DNA of 64,000 bases from Tessaracoccus sp. (GTDB lineage: Bacteria > Actinomycetota > Actinomycetes > Propionibacteriales > Propionibacteriaceae). The translations under genes were made by a program, and so were the position numbers. The stretch spans positions 8,565 through 72,564 of the forward strand of contig NZ_JADJNP010000018.1 of the NCBI RefSeq assembly GCF_016714275.1, written 5' to 3'. Positions 8,798 through 16,472 of the stretch are shown in pieces; within the stretch, counting starts at the first letter, position 1; each line of letters opens with the position of its first letter. The notes under the pieces were generated by a model, which worked only from the letters and a program-made list of their open reading frames with translations, was not told where the DNA came from and searched no databases.

Positions 8798-9637
8798 TTA
8801 GCGAAACGGACGGAGGGTGAAGCCGTCGCCACGGTACACCAATCGTACACCCAGCATGAGCGTCATGCGAAGTTGACCGTCGAGCCAGACATGTTCCAGG
8901 AGCGAGTACGGAAGCGCCAGCAGGACGATGGCACGGTCGATGGGGATGTTGAGTTGGAACGTGGCATCGTCTCGATGTCCGATCCTGACCGGCTCAGCGG
9001 CCAAGAGGCGCGTCTCCGAGGCCTTGCCATGGGACCAGATGCCATCGGCGACGACCACGTCGTCGCGGCGGTTGGGGTTCGCCCAGACGTCGTCGAAGGC
9101 TAGCTTGGCGGCGCGGGTTCCGTCCATGAGGTGCCGCTCCAGTTCGTTGGGGTTCATGTACTTCTTGCCGGTGCTGGTGCGCACGACGCACTGGATGAAG
9201 TGCCTGTTTCGATCCCAGAGGTAGACAGCGGATCGGCTGGGCTGCACGGTCACGACGAGTGCGCGACCGCCGGGAATGTCGACCAGGTGCGACTCCTTCG
9301 TGAAGGTCGACGGGACGCAGTAGTTGGGCAGGACGTCGTCGATCCACGCCTTCATTGGTTCGGGGTCAGCCAGGGGCGCCCAGTCGCCCGCCACCTTGAC
9401 GCCATCCGGCGCCAGGATCTCTTCCACGCCATAGACGACGTGCCCACCTGACGAGTTCGCCATCTGCGACAGGTCGAGACACAGCTCGCGCTGGGCCTTC
9501 TGCCGGACCTCGTCGGGGGCGCCTTTGGCGTTCCAGCCGTCGATGGTCTTCTTGAACTCCACGGTCGCGGTCTCCGGTCGTCCGCGGACGACCAGGGCCT
9601 CCAGCTCCGGCTGCGTTGTGATTGCCTTTACTGCCAT
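8798..9637 (-). CDS. AlbA_2 (Schlafen-like) domain protein
   Basis: A 279-residue protein. The N-terminal ~150 residues fit the AlbA_2/Schlafen-core fold: TVEFKKTID (~25-33) with the characteristic E-F-K, and LSQMANSSGGHVVYGVEE (~56-73). Proteins of this class bind or cut nucleic acids, or act as regulators, and are common in defence islands. The C-terminal ~110 residues are unassigned. It starts 17 bp after the ATPase-DUF4435 gene, so it belongs to the same operon. The combination suggests a further nucleic-acid-acting effector or regulator in the system. I see no wHTH or ATP-binding motif in it. Confidence 0.75.
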   Translation of the reverse strand: MAVKAITTQPELEALVVRGRPETATVEFKKTIDGWNAKGAPDEVRQKAQRELCLDLSQMANSSGGHVVYGVEEILAPDGVKVAGDWAPLADPEPMKAWIDDVLPNYCVPSTFTKESHLVDIPGGRALVVTVQPSRSAVYLWDRNRHFIQCVVRTSTGKKYMNPNELERHLMDGTRAAKLAFDDVWANPNRRDDVVVADGIWSHGKASETRLLAAEPVRIGHRDDATFQLNIPIDRAIVLLALPYSLLEHVWLDGQLRMTLMLGVRLVYRGDGFTLRPFR

Positions 9638-9654
9638 GTGGCCTCGGGGGTTGG

Positions 9655-11481
9655 CTAGTTCTCCGCCGTCGCGAGGGTGCGGTAGACCTCGATGAGGTCA
9701 TCAGGCACGAGGCCCGCGACCTCGGGGCCGCTGTTGAAGTTGTCGGAGTGGAGGACCCCGGGGCCAGCCTTCTTGTGTAGCGCGCTCACCCGAGCGCGGA
9801 TGGCGTCCTTGCTCAAGTCGAAGAGCCAGCGGGGAAGGTTCAACGCGACGGGGTCGGCGTCGCCGTGGTAGGTGACAGCGATGCGAGAGCGTTCGAGGTT
9901 CGAGGCGTTCGCCTCGAGTGCCGTGAGGACGTGGTCGCTGATCCGCTGCAGGGTCGCTGCATCGCTGCGTCGGAGCGTGCCGAGCTCGCCGCGGCCGACA
10001 CCGCAGGCATTCGCCCAGCCCACTTGCGCGTCGAGGCTCTCGGTGCCGACAACAGCGCAGTAGAGCGCGATCGGGTCCGCGAAATAGTTCTCGATGGCGT
10101 ACCGAGAGAGGCGCACCAGTCCAGCTGGCAGTTGCGAGTCGTCCGTCTCACCGTCGCGGTCGATCAGGCCGCGATGGACTGGTAGCAGGCCAGCCTTGCT
10201 GACCTCGGCTAGGCGCCGGCGAACCGCCGTGCAGCCACCGGCGCCGGGCACGGCGAATACGGGCAGGAAAGCCAGCGGGCGAAGGTCCGGCACCTGACCC
10301 CGGCTGCGGGCGCGGTCGTAGGCCCACTGGTGGAACCTGCGGTCGGCCTCGTCTTCGACGAAAACCAAGCGGGCGCTGGGCACTACGGCCAAGGTGTTCG
10401 CAGCAAGTCGAGCGACGAGCGCTGAAGCCGAGGGAACCTTGCGTATCTGCGTCGGACCGCCGTCGTGGACCATCTCGAACAGGCTGCCTGCCGGCGCTAG
10501 CGCGATCGTGTCGGGACGATGCGTGACCATGATGACCTGGGTCCCGCGCTCGACGAGCGTCTGCAGGTGATCGTAGTACCCTTTCACCAGCGCGGTGTGC
10601 AGGTGCGCATCCGGCTCGTCGAGCAGGAGGAGCGCTGGGACTTGTTGGGCCGAGAGCGGGTGCTTGCTCAGCGCGTTGACCGTGACCACCAGCGCGACCA
10701 GGGCAAGCGTGGCTTGCTCTCCGGAGGACAGCGCGCTCGGCTTGAGGCGGAACTTTCGCCCTTCGTCAACGCAGCACAGCTCGAAGGGGAAGCGAAGGTC
10801 GTCAGGGAACGTGAGTTCGTAGCCGAATCCGAACGTGCGGAGCAACGCGTTCGCTTGCTCCCAAGGCGCCATGCCGAGCTTCTGGTCGACGTCGTCGTAG
10901 GGCACCCGTCGCAACAACAACGACACGCGGTGGTTCACATGGCCGTGGAAGACCTGCGCGAGCGCAGACAGAGGGTCTTGCGGATCTCGGGCTACGAGAT
11001 CGTACGGCCCGAGCGCGTTGAGGACTTCCGCTCGGGGTGGCAGGGGGCGTCCTGTACCAGCTGCGACTGCGAGCGCGCGCTTCGTCGAAGGGGAGGCTGA
11101 CGAGGAGGCGAGGACCTCTCGGAGGCCCAGCAACCATTCGGGCACTTGTTCGTCCTCCAGGAACTGTGTGCCCCGCAGGTGCTCGATGACCTGGTCCACC
11201 TGCTTGAAAAGCTCGGGGCTGATGATCGGGTCCCTCAAGGAAGCGCTCGACGGCAAGTACCCGCTCGATGGTGCCGGCTCTTCGATTTCGCATTGCAGGG
11301 AGTCGCTGCTGTTCCAGAGTTCTGGCGGGCTCACGCCGGCGCTGCTGTGGTAGGCCAGAAGTGTCAGGAGCTGCGACTTGCCGACGCCGTTCGCGCCAGC
11401 GATGATCGCGAACCTCGGGATGTCCGTCCATTCGAAGGCCGTCAGTGATCGGAACCGCCCCGTGAAATTAACGCGCTTCAC
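9655..11481 (-). CDS. AAA/ABC-type ATPase fused to DUF4435 domain (merged PARIS AriA-AriB-like)
   Basis: 608 residues from a GTG at 11481. The first ~350 residues form an ABC/SMC-like ATPase: Walker A GANGVGKS (~29-36), signature SSGEQATLALV (~251-261), Walker B LLLLDEPDAHLH (~280-291), and an H-loop in VIMVTHRPDTIAL. From ~365 the protein changes to a DUF4435/TOPRIM-like domain with LVFVEDEADRRFHQW and AIENYFADPIALY, keeping the acidic residues expected for metal binding. In PARIS, AriA (ATPase) senses phage inhibitors and releases AriB (DUF4435 nuclease); merged forms are known. The GTG overlaps the methylase stop as GTGA, so the two proteins are translationally coupled. The AlbA_2 gene follows after 17 bp. 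OLD-family ATPase-nuclease is an alternative, but the DUF4435 motifs fit better. Confidence 0.8.
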   Translation of the reverse strand: MKRVNFTGRFRSLTAFEWTDIPRFAIIAGANGVGKSQLLTLLAYHSSAGVSPPELWNSSDSLQCEIEEPAPSSGYLPSSASLRDPIISPELFKQVDQVIEHLRGTQFLEDEQVPEWLLGLREVLASSSASPSTKRALAVAAGTGRPLPPRAEVLNALGPYDLVARDPQDPLSALAQVFHGHVNHRVSLLLRRVPYDDVDQKLGMAPWEQANALLRTFGFGYELTFPDDLRFPFELCCVDEGRKFRLKPSALSSGEQATLALVALVVTVNALSKHPLSAQQVPALLLLDEPDAHLHTALVKGYYDHLQTLVERGTQVIMVTHRPDTIALAPAGSLFEMVHDGGPTQIRKVPSASALVARLAANTLAVVPSARLVFVEDEADRRFHQWAYDRARSRGQVPDLRPLAFLPVFAVPGAGGCTAVRRRLAEVSKAGLLPVHRGLIDRDGETDDSQLPAGLVRLSRYAIENYFADPIALYCAVVGTESLDAQVGWANACGVGRGELGTLRRSDAATLQRISDHVLTALEANASNLERSRIAVTYHGDADPVALNLPRWLFDLSKDAIRARVSALHKKAGPGVLHSDNFNSGPEVAGLVPDDLIEVYRTLATAEN

Positions 11482-14400
11482 GAAGCGTTGCCCTTGCCGA
11501 GGGTGGCGGCGAAGTAGTTGTAGGCGTGGGACATGTCGGCCTCGCGGTCGCGGCGGTCGAAGGGGGGGGCAAGGTTCTTGGTGTCGAAGTCGGGGGGGAG
11601 GGGCGTGCCGGTGCGAAGGTGGTCTTGCCAGAGCTCGAAGGACTTGCGGTCGAGGCCGACGCCGACGAGGCCCTTGCTGACGGTGAAGGCGATGCGGCCG
11701 TTGACGTCGAACCAGGTGTCATGCTCGTACTGGCGCAGGACGGGGAACTGCGTGCGGTAGATGGTGCACAGCTCGGTGAGCGTCAGGCCCAGCTCGAGCG
11801 CGGCGAGGGCGTCGATCTCGACGAGGGCCCAACGTCGCTCGAATGCGTTACGGACGGCCGCGGCGCGCGACCAAGTCGCACCGCGCGCTGGCCATGGAGA
11901 CAACCTAGGGTCGGCCGATGTCCATCCGAGGCCGTCCATCCGGGGCCACTCCTCGTTCCACAGAGCGGCATAGTGACTCGTAAGACAATTCAGTCGCAGT
12001 ACACGGCTCGCGAGACCTGGCTCCCGCGGGCTCTCGAGCGGCAACATCGGCAGGCTGAGTTGCAGGTCCATATAGAGGTCGCTCTTTCCCGTGGAGCGAA
12101 CATAGAAGTCGAGTGCCAGACTGCTAAGGAGCGCATTGTAGCCGAGCATGCGCCGACTCGATGCGAAGGCGAGCGAAAATACCTGATGGACATGTGCCAC
12201 TTCGGGCGGCAGTATGGCGCATATCACGGTGCGTTCGTTCGCCGTCTGGAGGCGTCTCCTGTGTGCGTGGCGGTAGAAGTCGAAAGCCGGCCTCCCCAAG
12301 AACTGGGGGGCACGCGCTCGGTACACGTCTGTGGGGACTGCGGGAACGAAGTTGGTCCTCGGCAAATAGTCCTGCGGCAGTGACTCAAGGGCGAGATTGT
12401 CGTAGGCGGCCTTGTTGACGCAAATTTCCCGCGGCGTCTTATTGAATGGGGTTCCGATGTGAAAGTGAGGGCCAGATGCGATCCAATCAAGCGGTCGAGT
12501 GGCGACGCGTGTTTCTCGTCGAATGGTCCCGTCTTTCTGGCGATTGGTTTCGTTCCACATCTCGCTCGGGAACAGCTCCAGCGCGAGTTCTTCAAGTCGA
12601 TGCGGAAAGTGGGACAGCTTGAGCATTACAGCTAGAATCTCTTGGCTGTGTACCAGTGGGAGTCGTGCCCGCGTGGCAGGTGTGCCGGGGCGTTCTAGGA
12701 GTTGCGCGAACAACGACAGCTCGCTTGGTCCAATGTTTACGACTCGATTGCGATGCCCCTTGGTTTCGAAGACGCCACTGCTTGTCTTTAGGCCTGGTGT
12801 GACGCCTGCTCCGTCGTGGTTCATCGACTCGTCAATTGTTGATGGATGGACAAGATTTGAGATCGTCTTGAACGCTGGCGTTGTCCTAGCGTCCGCGAGG
12901 ATGCTGATGGCGTATCCGGCACGGTGAAAGATTGGGAACAGGGAGAGGGCGTTCTTGAAGCGAAGCACCCATCGCAAGCGAGCGTATAGCGCTTCACGAA
13001 GCGCGCCACCTCGGGGGTCGTCGAGAACTCCGGGGCCATCCTGGTGGATGACGCCGCAGACTGTTGTGTCATTGCCGATGGCGATGGCCTTTGCCATGAA
13101 ACACTTGTACAGGTTGGCAGGGCCGCCCTGCAGAAGGCGAAAATTTGAGACGGCACTAAGGTACTGCTGCTCGCCATGTACACGGCATGAAGAGTCCACG
13201 TAGTCATGGCGGGATTGATCGAGAACGAGACAGACTGCGCGCCTTGAGGCGACCTCGTTTGCACGAACCGCATCCAAGGCAAGGCGCGGTTCGAATTCCT
13301 CGAGCAGGGCTTGCTCGTGCCACTGTACTTTCAGCCACGGCGGATTCCCTACGATCAAATCAAACCCGCCCCGATCCACGAACACTTCCGGCGCCTCCAG
13401 CTCCCACGCGAGCGGTCGCAGCCGCCCCGCGATCCGTGCCACGGCGTCCCAGAGCGTCTCCACTTTCTTGCCGCTTCCTCCGTCCCCCACGCGGCCCTCC
13501 GCCTCGCCATCCCCGCTCCCCTCAAGCGCCGCCTCCGGAAACGCCAGCTGCGCCTCCTCAGCAACGCCGCTCGGCTCCATGCCGAGCACATTCTCCACCG
13601 CCGCGACCCAGGCCTTCCGATCCGGCATCAGCCCGACGTCCGTCAGCGGCCACGCCCACAGGCAGGCCCACAAGTCCATCACGCGGCGCAGCTGGCCGTG
13701 GGCGCTGCTCTCCGCGCGCGCGCTGGCCACCAGCTTCTCGCGCTGCGCGACCGATAGCCAACCAGTGGGTGGCATCTCCGGCACATCCTGCCCCCAGACC
13801 TCCACCCGGCTCCGGCTCCGCGCCAGCACATCTCGCCGGTCCTGCACCGATCGCCGCAAGCGATCATCGATTCGATCGCTCAGCTCGACCAGCCTCCTCC
13901 GCTCCGCCTCGTTCGGCAACACGAGCACGCCCTTGCGCCAGGCCTTCAGCTGCGCGACCGCCTCCGGCGCCAGCTCCTTCAGGGCCTTGTCGCCCTCGAA
14001 GTCGCTCATCGCCGGGTGCGGCAACAGGAAGTGATAGACGCTCCCCGCCGGTCGCTGCCCGGTCAGCGCGTGCTCCAGCGTCACCGGCCGCGGCGGCTTT
14101 CGCTGACACCGCGGCACCTTCAGCTTCGCCGCGACCTTCTTCAGCAGCTTCGCCAGCGCCTCGGCCCGCGCCGCGGCCGCCGCCGTCTCGTCGACCTCCT
14201 CGCCACCCTCCCCGCCATCCCCGCCCCCGTCGTCGTCATCCCCGCCGCCGCCTTCCCCGCCCCCATCCCCGCCGTCCCCCGCCGCCAGCTCCTCGAGCGC
14301 CGCGCGCACCTCCGCCACACCGTCGGCGCTCTTCCCTGCCTGCTCCCACGCCGTCAGCACTGCCTCCAGCTCGCCCTCCAGCTCCGCCGCGGGCGTCTTC

Positions 14401-16472
14401 TTCACCAGCGTCGCCAGCGCCTTGGCCAGCGGCTCGTCGCTCGCGAAGTCCTCGGCCACGTACACCGCCACACGGGCGCCGATCAGGCTGTTGCCGACGA
14501 ACAGCCGCGCCGCGTAGCTCGGCGCCGGCTGGTACTTGTGCATCGTGCCCAGCCACAGGCTCACGGCCGCGAGCTTGGTCGCCATCGGGTTCAGGTCGAC
14601 GCCGTAGACGCGCTCCTCGGCCAGGTAGGCCTTCACTCGCTGCTTCTCGAGCCCGTAGGTCGCCGCCGGGATGCGCTCCCCGCGTTCGGCTTGCTTGCGC
14701 TCCAGGTACGCGTCCGCGAGCTGGTCGATGGCCTCGACCAGGAACGCGCCCGAGCCCATCGCCGGCTCGCACAGGGCCAGGGCCAGGAGGTCGTCGGCGC
14801 TCTTGCCCGGCAGCAGCTCCTTGAGCGCGTACTTCACCAGGCACCGCGTCAGCACCTGCGGCGTGTAGTAGCTGGCGCTCTGCTCGCGATCGCGCCCGGC
14901 CAGACGGAAGATGAACGTGCCCTGCGGGTGCTTGCGCCGCACCGGCGCTCCGTCGGGCCCGCGGAAGGAGAGCTCGTCGTCGGTGTACTTGGCCAGCTCG
15001 CGCTCGGGGACGAAGTAGCTCTGCTGGGTCGCGTCGCTGGTGTCGGCGCCCGCCTTGTGGACCTCGTACAAGGTCTCCTTGGCGAAGAACCCGCTGTAGC
15101 TGAGCAGCCCCTCGTAGACCGCGCCCAGCTCGCCGATGCCGAGCTGCGCGTAGCTGATCCGACCGCGGCCCCAGGACTTGCCGCCCTTGCGCCCCTCGGG
15201 CGACAGCGACAGCAGCCGGATGACCTGCTGCAGCGTCTCGTTGCGCAGCTTCACGCGCGCCAGCCGCGGCGTCGCCCGCGGCGAGAACAGCGTCGAGTGG
15301 AGGCCCTTGAGCGTGAAGCCGCGCTCGAGGAAGTCGACGCCGCGCTCGCCGTAGACCAGCGTCGCCTGCGCCGGCTCCCAGCCGTCGTTGACCAGCCCGA
15401 ACAGCTTCTGCAGGCTCTCGTGGAAGAAGTAGCCATCGCGCGAGGCCGGCGTGGTCAGCGGCACCTGCTCGAGCTCGCGCAGCACCTCGAGGCTGTAGCC
15501 CCGGGCGTACTCCTCGGCGCCCATCGGCAGGCCGTGCAGCTCGCCGGCCCGGGCCTCGGCGTAGAACAGGAACAGCAGGCGGAACAGGTAGACCAGGCAG
15601 TCCTCGGTCAGCTCGCGGGCGGCGTGGTCATCGTAGAGCTTGGCCTTGGCGGTCGTGCGCTGGTAGTGGACCCACTCGTTGCCGAGGAGCTCGACGGCCT
15701 CGCGGGCCGCGAACTTCAGCGACGCGCTCACGCCGACCGCGTGCTGGTGCGAGCTGTCGATCAGCGCGTCGGGCAGCGGCCGCCCCGCGCCCGGCGCCAA
15801 GAAGTCGCGGCCGAGGAGCGCCGCGGTGACCCGCAGCGCGCCAGGGTCGCGCCGCCGGAGCAGCGTATCCAGCTCGAAGCGGAGGAACTGGCCGCGGCCC
15901 CAGCGGCCGCGCTCGGCGGCGATCGCCTCGCGGCCGCCGAGCAGCACGATCCACCGTGGCGGCGTCGGGCTCGCGAACAGCGCGCCCACCGCGTCATCGA
16001 GCGTCAGCGGCGGCAGCGCCAGCCCGGCCTCGGTCGCCTCGCTGGGCAGCGGCGCCAGGCGGTCGAGGCGCTGCTCGAGCAGCGCTTCTTCTTCGTGCGG
16101 CAGGCCAGCGTCGAGCACGTACAGGTACGGCGCGTCGCCATGGCGCAGCTCGGTCAGGAGCGGCACGGCCTGGTTGGCGGTGTCGGCGCGGTCGAGCGCG
16201 ACGTAGTGCGCGCCGCGGGCGTAGCCGAGGGCCTCGAGCGTGCGCACCGCCAGATCGCGCCCCGCGGCCGCGCGCTCGTCGGCGGTCGCGCCCCCGAGGT
16301 CGGCGAGGGTCCGGAACAGGTGGGCGCTGGTGCCGCGCAGCCGCGCAGCGCACGCGTCGAGGCGTTCGACCGTGGCGGCGTCCTGGGCCTTGAGCTCGTC
16401 GGGCAGGCGCTCCTGCAGGTAGTGCGCGCTGAAGAACTCGCCGACGTTGTCGATGCCAGTGAGGTCGGCCAT
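11478..16472 (-). CDS. drmMI: Eco57I-class adenine DNA methyltransferase, DrmMI-like
   Basis: 1664 residues from ATG 16472, which overlaps the helicase stop as TGATG. The N-terminal ~450 residues include LFRLLFLFYAEAR, common in Eco57I/PglX-type proteins. SAM-binding motif I is EPAMGSGAFL (~567-576), followed by VYGVDLNPMATKLA, and the catalytic NPPW lies at ~1041 in FDLIVGNPPWLK, typical of N6-adenine methylases. A Gly/Asp/Glu-rich low-complexity insert occupies ~727-761. The C-terminal ~500 residues would be the target-recognition region. Size and direct linkage to an SNF2 helicase match class 1 DISARM, where the methylase marks self DNA. C-tracts of 8 and 7 lie in the last ~35 codons. BREX PglX is the main alternative, but no other BREX genes are present. 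Confidence 0.8.
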   Translation of the reverse strand: MADLTGIDNVGEFFSAHYLQERLPDELKAQDAATVERLDACAARLRGTSAHLFRTLADLGGATADERAAAGRDLAVRTLEALGYARGAHYVALDRADTANQAVPLLTELRHGDAPYLYVLDAGLPHEEEALLEQRLDRLAPLPSEATEAGLALPPLTLDDAVGALFASPTPPRWIVLLGGREAIAAERGRWGRGQFLRFELDTLLRRRDPGALRVTAALLGRDFLAPGAGRPLPDALIDSSHQHAVGVSASLKFAAREAVELLGNEWVHYQRTTAKAKLYDDHAARELTEDCLVYLFRLLFLFYAEARAGELHGLPMGAEEYARGYSLEVLRELEQVPLTTPASRDGYFFHESLQKLFGLVNDGWEPAQATLVYGERGVDFLERGFTLKGLHSTLFSPRATPRLARVKLRNETLQQVIRLLSLSPEGRKGGKSWGRGRISYAQLGIGELGAVYEGLLSYSGFFAKETLYEVHKAGADTSDATQQSYFVPERELAKYTDDELSFRGPDGAPVRRKHPQGTFIFRLAGRDREQSASYYTPQVLTRCLVKYALKELLPGKSADDLLALALCEPAMGSGAFLVEAIDQLADAYLERKQAERGERIPAATYGLEKQRVKAYLAEERVYGVDLNPMATKLAAVSLWLGTMHKYQPAPSYAARLFVGNSLIGARVAVYVAEDFASDEPLAKALATLVKKTPAAELEGELEAVLTAWEQAGKSADGVAEVRAALEELAAGDGGDGGGEGGGGDDDDGGGDGGEGGEEVDETAAAAARAEALAKLLKKVAAKLKVPRCQRKPPRPVTLEHALTGQRPAGSVYHFLLPHPAMSDFEGDKALKELAPEAVAQLKAWRKGVLVLPNEAERRRLVELSDRIDDRLRRSVQDRRDVLARSRSRVEVWGQDVPEMPPTGWLSVAQREKLVASARAESSAHGQLRRVMDLWACLWAWPLTDVGLMPDRKAWVAAVENVLGMEPSGVAEEAQLAFPEAALEGSGDGEAEGRVGDGGSGKKVETLWDAVARIAGRLRPLAWELEAPEVFVDRGGFDLIVGNPPWLKVQWHEQALLEEFEPRLALDAVRANEVASRRAVCLVLDQSRHDYVDSSCRVHGEQQYLSAVSNFRLLQGGPANLYKCFMAKAIAIGNDTTVCGVIHQDGPGVLDDPRGGALREALYARLRWVLRFKNALSLFPIFHRAGYAISILADARTTPAFKTISNLVHPSTIDESMNHDGAGVTPGLKTSSGVFETKGHRNRVVNIGPSELSLFAQLLERPGTPATRARLPLVHSQEILAVMLKLSHFPHRLEELALELFPSEMWNETNRQKDGTIRRETRVATRPLDWIASGPHFHIGTPFNKTPREICVNKAAYDNLALESLPQDYLPRTNFVPAVPTDVYRARAPQFLGRPAFDFYRHAHRRRLQTANERTVICAILPPEVAHVHQVFSLAFASSRRMLGYNALLSSLALDFYVRSTGKSDLYMDLQLSLPMLPLESPREPGLASRVLRLNCLTSHYAALWNEEWPRMDGLGWTSADPRLSPWPARGATWSRAAAVRNAFERRWALVEIDALAALELGLTLTELCTIYRTQFPVLRQYEHDTWFDVNGRIAFTVSKGLVGVGLDRKSFELWQDHLRTGTPLPPDFDTKNLAPPFDRRDREADMSHAYNYFAATLGKGNAS

